Shown here: in pieces, positions 1-10,528 of the stretch
Layout of the letters: each line of letters opens with the position of its first letter
How positions within the stretch are numbered: the stretch's first letter is position 1
Source of the DNA: Bos javanicus
Taxonomy: Eukaryota > Chordata > Mammalia > Artiodactyla > Bovidae
Reading direction: 5' to 3'
Length of the DNA stretch: 64,000 nucleotides
Assembly (NCBI RefSeq): GCF_032452875.1
Contig: NC_083883.1
Coordinates: 58,402,698 to 58,466,697, forward strand
Made by a program: the position numbers and the translations under genes
Notes under the pieces: model-generated
The model's input: the letters and a program-made list of their open reading frames with translations, nothing else
Told to the model about the DNA's origin: nothing
Databases searched by the model: none

Positions 1-145
1 CTGCAAGTCAGTGAAAGAGTCCTCAGAAGAAAGCAGATCTGCTGACTCCTTGATCTTGGGCTTCCAGGCCCCAGAACTGTGAGAAATAAATTTCTGTTAG
101 GTCACCCATTCTTTGGCATTTTGTTATGGTAGCCCTAACAAATTA
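1..145 (+). mobile_element. 3' end of an old MaLR (MLT1-like) LTR
   Basis: The sequence matches the recalled 3' part of MLT1-type LTRs: a 'ccagaactgtgagaaataaa' block followed by a 'taacaaattaatatgatg' end that resembles the usual terminal 'ggactaataca'. The AATAAA near 87-92 would be the LTR polyadenylation signal. The left part lies outside the window. It is a non-coding fossil of an endogenous retrovirus-like element. The subfamily is not certain. Confidence 0.5.
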
Positions 146-743
146 ATATGATGGCATTATAGACAGCCCTAAGTAATCTTGAGCAAAAGGGCATTAGAAC
201 TAACAAGTAAATTTAGGAGGATGATAGGATACAAAATCAGTATACAAAAATCAACCGTGTTTCTGCATAGTTACAACCGATTGGAATGATGAAATCAACA
301 TGCGGTGCCACTAGCCCAATAACAAAAACAGGAAATTATAAAATACTGAGGGGTAATTTAGCAAAATATTTTCAATACTTGTGCAGTAAAAACTACAAAG
401 CATTAAATGGAAAAATTAAATAATACTTAAATAAATGGAGCCATACATCATGCAAATCAAAAGACTCGATATTGTAAGTCAAATATTCCTTAAGTTCATC
501 TACAGATTCAATGTAATCCCAATCATAATTCCAGAGATGGTTCTATACAAACTTTATTCTAAAGTTTATATGGAAATGTGAAAGACCTAGAAGAGCCAAA
601 GCAATTTTGAAAAAGTAAAACAAAGTATGAAGATTTACATTATGGAGTTTAAGTATTTCCATAGAGCTACAGGATTCAAGACAGGGTGGTATTCATGTAA
701 GCAAGTTTATGAAACACAACAGAATCCAGATATAGACCCCCAT

Positions 744-1030
744 GCTGCTGCTGCTGCTGCTGCTGCTGCTAATTCGCTTCAGTCATGTCGGACTCTGTGC
801 GATCCCATAGACAGCAGCCCACCAGGCTCCCCCACCCCTGGGATTCTCCAGGCAAGAACACTGGAGTGGGTTGCCATTTCCTTCTCCAATGTGTGAAAGT
901 GAAAAGTGAATGTGAAGTCGCTCAGTCCTGTCCGACTCTTAGCGACCCCTTGGACTGCAGCCTACCAGGCTCCTCCATCCATGGGATTTTCCAGGCAAGA
1001 GTACTGTAGTGGGGTGCCATGCCTTCTCCG
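744..1030 (-). mobile_element. Bov-A2 SINE
   Basis: This is a two-unit Bov-A2 in reverse orientation. It opens with nine GCT units (744-770), which are the AGC-type tail read on this strand, followed by two copies of the 'gtccgactctgtgcgacc'-like Bov-A unit and a 'ggagtggggtgccat' end. The ten-base sequence agacccccat occurs exactly at 734-743 and 1031-1040 as a target-site duplication, so the boundaries are firm. Short ORFs here are not genes. Confidence 0.92.
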
Positions 1031-1987
1031 AGACCCCCATATACATGGCCAATTGATTTGAACAAAGGAATTAAGGAAATTTAATGGGAAAGGATAGTTT
1101 TTAAACAAATGGTGCTGAAACTAATGAATATCCACACAGAAAAAAATTAACATTTACCATTACTTTATTTCATAAACATTAATTTACTTGAAATGGATCA
1201 TGGAACTTAACATAAAGGCTAAAACTATAAATCTTCTAGGGAAAAAAATGGGAGAAAGATCTTAGCAACCCTGAAATAAAGATTTTTTGACATATAAAGC
1301 ATAAGAAGAAATTATGAATTATAAATTATCAAAGTTAAAATCTTTAAAAGGTTAAGAAAATTAAAATTCAAGCCACAGATTGGGAGAAAAATACAGTATC
1401 TATGTCAAACAGAGGACTTGTATCAAACATATACAAAGAACACTTACAACTTAGAATTTAAAAATAGCAAAATATTTTATTATCACTGCACACAAGGAAA
1501 TATATAAATGGCCAATAAACACTGAAAATACGTTCAATATTAACACTCATCAATCTCTAAAACCCAAAATAAAACTTTACAAGATAAAAAAATATATTAA
1601 CACTCATCAACAAAAGTAATTAAAACCACAGTGAGGTACCACTACATCTCTTCTAGGAAAACATTTAAAAAAACAACCCCACTAAGGGTTAGTGAGAATG
1701 TGAAACAACCAGATCTTTCCTACATTATTGGTGAGAATGTGAAAGTTGTACAACCAACTTTGAAAACAGTTTGGCAGCTTAGCATACTTTGGTCCTGTGA
1801 TTCAATAATCACATTTCAAGAGAAATGAAAACTTGTCCACTTGAGGACTACTACATGAACATGTTTCAGTTCATAGCAACTTCAATCATTACAGTCCCAA
1901 ACTGGGAATAACCCAAATAGCCATCGTTATGTGGCAAACTTGTATGTTCATACACTGGAATACCACTCAGAAATAAAAAGGAATGTA

Positions 1988-2326
1988 AGACTTTCCTGGT
2001 GGTGTACTGAATTAGAATCCACCTACCAGTGCAGGGACAGGGTTAGATCTCTGGTCTGGGAAGATTCCACATGCTGCCAACCAACAAAGCCTGTGTGCCC
2101 TAACTACTGAGCCCACACTCTAGAGCCCACAAGCTCCAACTACTAAAGCCCGTGTGTCTAGAGACTGTGCTTTGCACAAAAGAGAAGCTACTGCAATGAC
2201 AAGCCCGTGCAGCTGCTACTAGAAAAAACCCATGTGTAGCAGTGAAGACTCAGCGCAGCTAAAAATAAATAAATAATACATATATGTACAGCAATGTATA
2301 CATGTCAAAATAAGTAAATAAAAAAC
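1988..2326 (+). mobile_element. tRNA-derived CHR-type SINE
   Basis: The element begins 'agactttcctggtggtgta', a diverged form of the ruminant tRNA-derived SINE head 'gacttccctggtgg', and continues with a long body ending in AAATAAATAAAT-rich sequence. A 13-bp duplication, aaaaaggaatgta, is found at 1975-1987 and 2327-2339, which fixes the insertion site inside the surrounding L1. Confidence 0.82.
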
Positions 2327-2366
2327 AAAAAGGAATGTACTACTTCTAACAAATGCAACAACATGA

Positions 2367-2551
2367 TGAGATTTAGTTGCTCAGTCGTGTCCAACTCTTT
2401 GGCTCCTCTGTCCATGGGATTCTCCAGGCAAGAATACTGAAGTGCATTGTCATTTCCTTCACCAGAGGATCTTCTCCACTCAGGGATCAAACCCAGGTCT
2501 CCTGCATCGCAGGCAGATTCTTTACAATCTGAGCTAAAGGGAAATCCTCAG
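2367..2551 (-). mobile_element. Bov-tA SINE
   Basis: A reverse-oriented Bov-tA: 'gttgctcagtcgtgtccaac' starts the Bov-A part, and the tRNA-derived head is at the right end ('gcaggcagattctttacaat'). The 8-bp caacatga at 2359-2366 and 2552-2559 is the target-site duplication, again from L1 sequence. Confidence 0.87.
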
Positions 2552-3435
2552 CAACATGAATGAATCTCAGAAGAATTATGCTAAGTAAAAGAAGTCAGAC
2601 AGAAAAGAGTACATGTGCTGTCATTCCATTTGTAAGAATGGAAAAGATCCTGATGGAAAAGATAACACTAATCCAAAGGAATAGAAAGTAGGTCATTCAT
2701 TATATGGAACAAAGGGTGGAGGAACTGACTATAAAGGAGCATGATGGAGGTTTTTTAGGGTGATGGAAATATTCCATATTTTTTATAGTACTAATTACAC
2801 TGATTGACATATATATATGTGTGTGTCAAAACTCACTGAACTATTGCTTAAAATGGGCCTTTTTGTTTATAGAATTATTCTTAAATAAGCTTGATCAAAA
2901 CAATTTTTAAAACTTTAATAAAACATAATGGATTCTTTGACATTTCAGTCTCTGTTCAAATAAACAAAAGCAACATAAAAAGTGCCACTGGGTCATGAGG
3001 ACAATATTTCTGGGTAACAGTTTGAGCACCAGTCTCACCAGATGTTTTGTGGGATGCTGATGAATTGTGACAGTTTCGAATTTTAGGGATGACCTGGTTT
3101 TTCTAAAAATTGTGAATGGCTATGACCTATTCATTTTTCTCTCATATTTTGTAGCTTGTTGGATAAACTCTTACCTGCTTATATTTTTCAAAATTTTCAG
3201 ATAAAAATTTTAATTTTTCTTTCATTTTCTTCCTTCCTTCACTCCCTCTCTTTCCTTTTTCTCTCTCTTGTCCCTCTCCTCCCCTTTCCTTGTTCTTTCT
3301 TCATATGTTTTAAAGGGAAGATCTACCTCTTCTCTCTTACCCTCACTGGTTCACCCTTTCTACTTTTCAGCTAAAGAAACATTTATCAAAATGGGAAATA
3401 CAACTTAACGTTCTGAGAAGAGAAATCATAGCATG

Positions 3436-3620
3436 GTATCAATAAAACTCGGAAGATCTGGCTTCCCATCTTAGCTGTTCTGTGAATCGGCCATGTTATC
3501 TTGAGCCAGTTGGCCATTCTCTCATTCCACAAACTCTCTGATTTTGGCTTCAAGTTCCTCATTTGTAAAATGAGAGAGCTAAATTCTATGATCTCTTCTG
3601 TTTCTCACAGTTCTTCCCTG
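3436..3620 (+). repeat. MIR SINE relic
   Basis: The order of blocks follows the MIR core: a 'gatctggcttcccatctt' head, then 'ttatcttgagccagt', then 'cctcatttgtaaaatgagag'. It is old and diverged; the edges are approximate. Confidence 0.55.
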
Positions 3621-4430
3621 AAAGTCCGACTGATAGAAGCCTCACAATTACTCCCTTGTCATTTACAAACTGCATCCTCTGTTATAGAGCAGTCCACGTC
3701 GTCTTGCTGGCAACTCAGGAGGAAGACGAGGAAAAACTTTAAGCGTCTTACTTGGGCTTGGTTTAAAGATAACTCACTGTGGGGAAAGCATGATCATACA
3801 ATTTTCCCCAAAGAGCACGACACACTCACGCTCAGGGCTCTCACACACAGGCTCTCAACATGAGTGGGTGGGCAGGGTTTATCACCACAATGTCATGGAC
3901 AACTGTCTTAGATGGTAGGATATGCCTTGACTCCCCAGACCTTAACCAGGTCAGCTTCTGGAGTCCTTCCCTTTACCGTATGGGTTTGGCATGACAAAAT
4001 CAAAACCCAAGTCCCTTCAGGCTTCAAATCATTCGGACTCAACCTCTGCTTCACGGCACCCAGGCTTTGTTTATTTTGACAAAACATAAAACTTTCAAAA
4101 AGAGGTGTAAATTTGTTCCTCCACAGTCTTCTACATGGATTGGATCTGTTTCAAGGAAATCTGGGGCTTTGCATTGAATCTTGGGCATGACTAAGACCAA
4201 AAAGGAGGCTCTGTGGGAGTATGGTGATAAGGATGGCGGACTGGGAGAGCTCTCCCTGCACGTCTGCAGGAGGTTTGCCCACCTCACACTGGCCCCATTG
4301 ATCATGGCCTGTGCCTCCAACATCCAACAGTCCTTCCTTGGTGTAGAAATCACTCTTGAGCTCTCAGTGTGTACTCAGAATTGTTGAAGAGACAATGATG
4401 AGTCAGAATGAGGCAGCACTCTGGAGTTCG

Positions 4431-4620
4431 ACTGCCATTGCCCTAATCTTGTTATATCAGGTGTGTGACCATGGGCAAGATATTCACCAAATTTACTAAA
4501 CTTTAGTTTCATCATCAACAAAATGAGGAGAATAAAAAATATATACTCCCTAGGATTAAGTGAGGGAGAGTCCATAAAACAATGGGCACAGTACTCGGTA
4601 GTTGGAAAGCCTTTCAATAA
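4431..4620 (+). repeat. MIR SINE relic
   Basis: MIR core blocks are in order: 'gtgtgtgaccatgggcaaga', 'tagtttcatcatcaacaaaa' and an 'atgggcacagtactcggtag' end. It is strongly diverged. Confidence 0.6.
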
Positions 4621-5324
4621 CTGTTAGCAAATGTCACATCATTATTATTGAGGGAGAGAGAATTACAAATGTCAACAGAGCAGAAAGTATCCTTCAGGTA
4701 TTCAAAGTGAGGAATGACTAGTCCTGGCCAGGTTAATGGGGCAGACTTCCCTGAGTAAGGGGCAACTGTGATGCCCTGAAGTGAGAGTGGGAGTTTGATA
4801 GCTGAAAACTGGCAAAGGGCATTCCGGTTGGATGGATCAGCAATACAGGCCATACATGACCTCACCCAGGAGGATGTGACTGCTCAGTCATTGAAAAAAA
4901 TAAAGAGCCCTAAGCTGACAATGGGAGCAGACGCGATGGAAGGACAATTAAGCTGCAGCCTGTTCATGGACTTCCTGCTGAACCTAAACAGATTTCTCAG
5001 GCCAGTGACTCATCAACAGGGCAGACTACATGTACCTGTTGCGTAAACCCAGTGCTTTTGGTCTATTTTTATCTTGCTTCTGTAACCTCTCTTTGTTCCA
5101 TTATTAATACTCAGTGCATTGGGCGATGCAATCAACTCCTTTTTGGCTTTTTGCATTTTGTGGCCAAGAGAGTGACTTCCTCTCCACCCATTTTCTTTCC
5201 TTTTTCTGGAAAAAATGTTCTTCTCTCTGATGTGTTACCTATATGACACAAAGTAGCTGTCATTTCTACACTTTGTTGCATAGTGTGATCGCCATGGATA
5301 TTCAATTGGAATTAATATTTACCG

Positions 5325-5475
5325 TCTATTGTGCTAGGCACTTCGAAGGCTTTTTCCCATTTAGTTCTCATGACAGTTCTCTGGTGTAGGTACAGTTTTA
5401 GCATTTTGTGGATGGGACTCAAAGAGGTGAAGTAACCCGATGAACGTCAGCAGGCCTGAATATGAAGTGTGCTGC
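5325..5475 (-). repeat. MIR SINE relic
   Basis: Reverse-oriented MIR: 'tgtgctaggcacttcga' (reverse of the 3' end) is followed by 'ttttgtggatgggactcaa' and 'agaggtgaagtaacccgatg', matching the antisense of the MIR core. Confidence 0.6.
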
Positions 5476-6174
5476 TTGCTGACTTTCTTTTGTGGCTCTT
5501 GCTCTCACGACTGGACAAATGTCCACAAGACATCCAGGCCTGGGAAGAGCAGCTGTGTGGGGAAGGCAGAGACCATTTCTTCCTTCTCTGACATTTAGAG
5601 CTCCCTCAAGCTCAGGTCTGTGGCTGTTGGGTGTCTCACTGCAAATGCTGCCAAGATTTCCATTTCTATCCATTCAGGTCAAATTTGCTCCATTGCTTTC
5701 ACATATCTGAGGGTAGTTTAATTACAAATACCCTTGTTCTCATCACTTACCACGATGTTTTTTGTTTTTGTTTTTTTTAGGCAAAACAGGGTCCATTTTT
5801 AAGTCTTGGTGTTAAAGCATGGCAGAGACAGAGAAAAATAAGTGACCACACTTTTATCTGTGGATGATTTTCTCATCTACTGAATAGTGGGAACTATCTA
5901 TCGCTGTACTTTTCACTTTTATATTATTTTTAAAAATTAAAAAATATATATATTATGTGCTTCTCCAATTCTCTGTTCTGTGATTTCTGATATGAACAAA
6001 ACTTGTGAATATTCTTAAGGAGTAATAAACTGAACTCACTTCAGTGTGAGCGATTAATCCACAATCTCTGATCAACAGTTCCACTCTTATCAATTCCCAT
6101 ATTCATAGAGATCCTTCTGCAACTTTCCTAATAAACCGGGAGAAGATTTCCTTTATTTAATATGCTCTTTTCTC

Positions 6175-6465
6175 GTTAGGAAGCCAACACTACAATGGCA
6201 TTTCTTCCTTTCTTCCCCGCCTGTCTGGCTTTGACTGGCGGTGGGATTAATTGGGCCATGATCAATCTCCTAAAAGATGGCAAATTGGGAATGGCAGGTG
6301 GAAGGAGGAAAGCATGAATATTAATTAGCTAGGATTCCAAACAGAAGCCTTTTAATTATATTAAAATGCACAGGCCTGCAGGCAGTGAGATGATTCCTGC
6401 TGTAAATCTGTCGACAGGCCATTAGCTCAGCCACGTCAATGCCTTTTAATGAATGAATATATACA
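6175..6465. promoter_or_regulatory. Candidate conserved non-coding element, homeobox-site rich
   Basis: This stretch matches no repeat I recognise and contains several TAAT/ATTA cores close together (gggattaattgg, atattaattagct, ttttaattatatta, ccttttaatgaatg) plus a long non-repetitive segment of balanced composition (cctgcaggcagtgagatgat). That texture is typical of deeply conserved enhancers, but no alignment was available. It lies about 43 kb upstream of the PAPPA2 start. The role is a guess. Confidence 0.3.
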
Positions 6466-6959
6466 TTTCAAGTGGGGGAGAGAGAAATACTTTCCTGTTT
6501 ATAAATATTAAAAGGAAAACTATCAACCTGAGGTGATATCTATGACAGCTTCTTTCAGGCTGGAGGTGTTTGGGGAAGGCAGGGAAGGTAGTCCCCATGA
6601 ACTGCTCATCCAGGCTGTGAAATTGAAGCCTGTGGCTTATATGGGGACTGATACAATCAATAACCAATGACTGCAGCCAGGGTGACCCAGCAGCCCAGGT
6701 TCACTGCTGGTCTATGAGTGAGGCATTTGAGGAAGTTACGTGAACTTTTCAGGTCACTTTCAAACCATTTGCTACAGGAAACAAGGAAGTCAGTTCTTGG
6801 CTTCTTGTTAACATGAAGAAAAGCATTTAAAGATTGAAAAGTGGCCAGTCACCATGGGGAAAGGGCCATGAACTGAGAAGTGTTAGAAATCCATGGCGGT
6901 AAAGAAATGGTAGAGAATAAATATAAGGACACCAAAGGGGAAAGGGGTGAAGTGAGAGA

Positions 6960-7205
6960 AATTGGGAGATTAAGATCGACACATATACAATACTTATACT
7001 ATTTATAAAATAGGTAACTAATAAGCACGTACTGTTATAGCACAGGGAACTCTACTTAATGCACTGTGGTGACCTGAATGGGAAGGAAGGCCAAAGATAG
7101 GAGATAATATGTAAATGTATGGCTGATTCATTTTGCTGTACAGTGGAAAGTAGCAGAACATTGTAAAGCAAATATACACCAATAAAAATTAATTAAAAAT
7201 AAAAA
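6960..7205 (+). mobile_element. Bovine L1 3' end, 5'-truncated
   Basis: The sequence follows the recalled 3' UTR of ruminant L1: 'taataagcacgtactgttat', 'agcacagggaactctactta', 'gctgattcattttgctgtac', ending 'acaccaataaaaattaatta' before an A-rich tail. Only the last 250 bases or so are present. Confidence 0.8.
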
Positions 7206-7619
7206 TCACATCCATTCAACACTTTTCATACACCACCCAATACAAGGTGAATTTAACCCTATTCTTTTAATAATGCCAAACTGAACGCACACATGCCATG
7301 TGGATCAGCTATATATGACCTCATTAATTGAGTTCTAGAGAATGGAGACTTTTGGTCAAAACCTCAAAGAGTGCATTTGTTTATGGTGTTTTGTAGGGGG
7401 AAAAAAACAGTGCTGAAAAGTTACTGAATAAACATTCAATTTGCTAAAATAAATAAATAAAACCCCCAAAACAGAAATGAAATTTAAGCAGGCAGATCTC
7501 CGTAGATCTAGTCACCTTGAGAAGGTCTGTGGAAGAGAATGGCAGGGAACATGGAAACACACCATGAGAATGGGAAAGTGGGATGAAGGAAAGCTGGTCA
7601 CAGATGACGTCACAGATTC

Positions 7620-7740
7620 AAAAGGCTTGAACAGAGCTCAGTGACCCACTAGTCCAACCTCCTCATTTTAGAGAATTAGAAACTGAGCCCCAGAGGGGAG
7701 GAATGCCTTGTACAGAGTGCTTAGTTGGTAGAGGAATCCT
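7620..7740 (-). repeat. MIR SINE relic
   Basis: Reverse MIR core: 'cctcattttagagaattaga' then 'aactgagccccagaggggag'. The usual 'cacacagctag' block is degraded. Confidence 0.5.
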
Positions 7741-7830
7741 CTTTTCTTCCCTCCCTACCTACTTACTTATGTATCCATCTCCTTAACTATCTACCTACTT
7801 ACCTATTTACCTATTCATGTACCACTTCCT
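7741..7830 (+). repeat. Imperfect CTAC/CTTA tetranucleotide repeat
   Basis: A pyrimidine-rich run of diverged four-base units (cctacctacttacttatg and so on). The open frame across it codes only low-complexity Tyr/Leu/Pro sequence and is not a gene. Confidence 0.6.
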
Positions 7831-7928
7831 TCTGTAAAATATTTGAGGATTCTCTTGACCCTCAGTCTGGAGGATTTTTAAAGACCTCTTGCTGCCTTCC
7901 TATTAATAACTTTAAATAAGAACACATT

Positions 7929-8507
7929 TGAGAGAACAAACTTATGGTTGCTGGGGTGGGGGGTGGTAGGAAGAAGAGGGGAAGGATAGTTAGGGAGTTT
8001 GGATGAACATGTACACAGGGCTATATTTAAAATGGATAACCAAAAATACCTACTGTATAGCATGTGGAAATCTGCTCAATGTTATGTGGCAGCCTGGATG
8101 TGAGGGAGTTTGGGGGAGAATGCTGCTGCTGCTGTTAAGTCGCTTCAGTTATATCCGACTCTGTGCGACCCCATGGACGGCAGCCTACCAGGCTTCTCCG
8201 TCCATGGGATTCTCCAGGAAAGAACACTGGAGTGGGTTGCCATTTCCTTCGCCAATGCATGAAAGTGGAAAGTGAAAGTGAAGTCGCTCAGTTGTGTCCG
8301 ACTCTTAGCGACCCCACAGACTGCAGCCTACCAGGCTCCTCCATCCATGGGATTTTCCAGGCAAGAGTACTGGAGTGGGGTGCCATTGCCTTCTCCTGGA
8401 GGAGAATAGATACATGTACATATACAGCTGAGTCCCTTTGCCATCCACCCGAAACTATCACAACATTGTTAATCAACTACACTCCGATACAAAATAAAAA
8501 TTGAAAA
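7929..8507 (+). mobile_element. Bovine L1 3' end carrying a Bov-A2
   Basis: A second 5'-truncated ruminant L1 3' UTR: 'cttatggttgctgggg' at the start, 'tactgtatagcatgtgg' in the middle, 'caactacactccgataca' and an A-rich end. It is flanked by the 11-bp duplication aagaacacatt at 7918-7928 and 8508-8518. A Bov-A2 sits inside it at 8122-8400. Confidence 0.85.
8122..8400 (-). mobile_element. Bov-A2 SINE
   Basis: Two reverse-oriented Bov-A units start with a short GCT run and end 'tgccattgccttctcctgga'. The 7-bp ggagaat at 8115-8121 and 8401-8407 is the likely target-site duplication within the host L1. The SINE is therefore younger than the L1 fragment. Confidence 0.9.
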
Positions 8508-8518
8508 AAGAACACATT

Positions 8519-9148
8519 CGAGGAAACTGCATATTATGCACACTTTAATCTGAGAATATCCACTGATAGGGCCATAATAGTTCAACCCAACTGTAGAGAT
8601 GTTACACGATTCATCCCAGTCTACTGGAATGCCACCAAAAGAATGCAATGACTTAGTGGAGCTACCCTTGAATTACCCTTGATTTTGAAAGCCTTTCAGG
8701 TGAAAAAAGAAGCTCACCAGAAGATACCTGAGCACATTCAGGCCTGGACGTTCAGTACTGGTGACTATGAAAATAATTCTTTTGAGCACAATTTTTAAAA
8801 ATGCTGTATAGTTGAAATCCAATCAAGAGTCCTTATGATTCTGAAAAGCTTTTTGTGGACTTTTTAAGGATACGTTCAGAAACCAGCTGCAGATGGGCAC
8901 TCTCCTGTACACATACCTACACGTGTGTGGGAGTGTGTATGTATAGGTTTTGGGAGAGCAAGTCATAAGTTGGTTCTATCGTCAATGGAACAGCATTCCC
9001 AGGATGGATACACAGCTCCCAAACATCTGGCTTTAGCACAATAGGAACTCAGGAGAGAGAATGTGGATGACTTAACAAAGGACACTTCTTATTGGAGAAG
9101 CAGCTTAAAGAGTACGTCAAGAAAGGAATATGAAAGTATTGCTGCCGT
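8519..9148. other. Intergenic sequence, nothing recognised
   Basis: No repeat family, RNA gene or convincing coding frame was recognised. There is a small CACGTGTGTG/GTGTGT patch at about 8920-8945. Confidence 0.5.
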
Positions 9149-9290
9149 GGGCTTCTCTGTTGGCTCAGACGGTAAAGAATCTTCCTGCAATGCGGGAGAT
9201 GCATGCTCGATCCCGGGCTTGGGAAGATCCCCTGGGGAAGGTGAGGTCTACCCATTCCAGTGTTCTTACCTGGAAAATTCCATGGACAGT
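9149..9290 (+). mobile_element. Bov-tA SINE, 3'-truncated
   Basis: The tRNA-derived head 'gggcttctctgttggctcag' is followed by 'taaagaatcttcctgcaatg' and 'gggaagatcccctgggg', ending in the Bov-A part at 'aattccatggaca'. The last part of the Bov-A unit is missing. Confidence 0.85.
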
Positions 9291-9532
9291 TGCTGCTGCT
9301 GTGTGTTCTCACACATTTTTCTAGCCACAGGGATCAGGCATGCTCAAAACTTCTTTGAGATGCACTTAATCTAGCCTCACGACTATGAAACATAGTAATG
9401 TACTTTATTTGGTAATATCGAGGAGAAGATAAAGGATGATAAATGTCACACTGCAGTATGTTAGATGTCCATTCAGCTCAGTTCAATGTGGATTCAATAT
9501 TTCTTATGTGCCAGAGAGGGGATTAGGGGCAA

Positions 9533-9567
9533 CTGTTTGTGGTATAGTGGTGAGCATAGCTGCCTTC
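9533..9567 (+). pseudogene. tRNA-Gly (TCC-type) 5'-half retro-insert
   Basis: Thirty-five bases match the 5' half of mammalian tRNA-Gly(TCC) as I recall it, including 'ggtatagtggtgagcatagc' (D-arm with the A box) and 'tgccttc' up to the anticodon loop, with about three mismatches near the 5' end. The 3' half, the T-arm and B box are absent, so it cannot be a functional tRNA gene. It lies between two perfect 14-bp direct repeats, gagaggggattagg, at 9514-9527 and 9570-9583, as expected of a target-site duplication. The surrounding sequence reads as an old L2/MIR-like relic once the insert is removed. Confidence 0.75.
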
Positions 9568-9583
9568 TGGAGAGGGGATTAGG

Positions 9584-10324
9584 ATCTAATGATGCAAAGG
9601 AGAATAAGACACAATGCTGCTCATTTTCAGCCTCCTCTTAAGGAAAGACATGACCAAGTAACTGTAACACCCTGGGGCAAATATAGCAGCAGGGGTGTGT
9701 ACAGAAAACAAAGGGGTGCAGAAGAACAGCACTGACCTCGCTTGTGGGGTTGGGGTGGTTCTCGGAGAAGATACAGTCTGAGAATGAGCTTGGGTGTTCA
9801 AGAGAAGGTTGGAGGGAGAGAGGGAGACAGGGAAGGGAAAAGACATGACCTTCAGACTTAGTATCAGCAGCAAAGGTAGATAATATGTGTGCTTCTTGAC
9901 ACTATGTTTCTTGTTAAAGAAAAACTTATTTTGCAGTTCCTGCTTTCAGATGAAGCTCAAGGTTCATCTGAATTAGAAATTTGCCTCTCCATGAGATGAT
10001 GATAAGAAAAACTAATAAAACAGTGCATTCAACAACCCACCATTCGCTGTCCCGAGTTGTTCCTCTTTTCTACCTAGCTATTTGGAAGATTTGAGCACTG
10101 CTTATCTCCAGGAAGTGGAAACAACATGAATGGCCATCACCTGTTTGGATAATGAATTGCAGTTAATCAATATAAGCCAGGACAGTAATTTATCACAAAC
10201 TCCCTGTATTTGCTGCTGGCACTCTTTCTTTTTTAATATTTATAGTAAGACAGTGAAACCAAAAGGCAGTAGTTGGCTAGAAGCTACAATGGGAATAAAT
10301 TCATTGTCCCTTTGGTTGTTATTA
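9584..10324. other. Intergenic sequence, L2/MIR-like at left, otherwise unique
   Basis: The first 100 bases ('ggagaataagacacaatgct') resemble an L2-type 3' region that hosts the tRNA-half insertion. The rest shows no recognised feature. Confidence 0.45.
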
Positions 10325-10528
10325 AGCACTCTTCTTTTTTATTTATTTGTTTGTTTGGCCGTGTTGGTTCTTAGTTGCAGCATGCAGCAAACACTTCTTT
10401 CTCTTTGGGGCTTGCAGACTTAGTTGCTCTATGGCATGTGGGATCTTAGTTTTCTGACCAGGAATTAAACCCCTGTCCCCTGCTTTGGGAGACAGGCTTT
10501 TAACCACTGGACCACTGGGGAAGTTCCA
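10325..10528 (-). mobile_element. tRNA-derived CHR-type SINE
   Basis: Reverse orientation: a TTTATTTATTTG tail at the left, 'atgtgggatcttagttttct' in the body, and 'ccactggaccactggggaag' at the right, which is the complement of the SINE head. Confidence 0.85.

Larger units (their letters stand above)
156..2925 (+). mobile_element. L1 LINE, 3' part (ORF2 end and 3' UTR), sense, interrupted
   Basis: On the plus strand the text follows the C-terminal third of L1 ORF2 and then the 3' UTR: 'ggatacaaaatcagtataca', then 'ctacagattcaatgtaatcc', later 'caaatggtgctgaaac' and 'gaggtaccactacatctc'. The reading frame is destroyed by many stops and indels, so it is a dead, 5'-truncated copy. Three SINEs (744-1030, 1988-2326, 2367-2551) split it; each is flanked by a target-site duplication made of L1 sequence, so they inserted after it. 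The A-rich end lies near 2900-2925. Confidence 0.75.
2926..6174. other. Intergenic, mostly single-copy, with MIR relics
   Basis: Apart from the MIR relics listed separately, I see only unique-looking sequence, with a pyrimidine-rich patch at about 3215-3300. Open frames here are under 125 codons, overlap on both strands and show no family resemblance. No gene is called. Confidence 0.6.

Noticed and set aside
785..1009. Plus-strand frames such as SDSVRSHRQQPTRLPHPWDSP
   Set aside because: This peptide recurs wherever a Bov-A2/Bov-tA SINE occurs (8.2, 52.4, 55.9 kb) and is translated SINE sequence.
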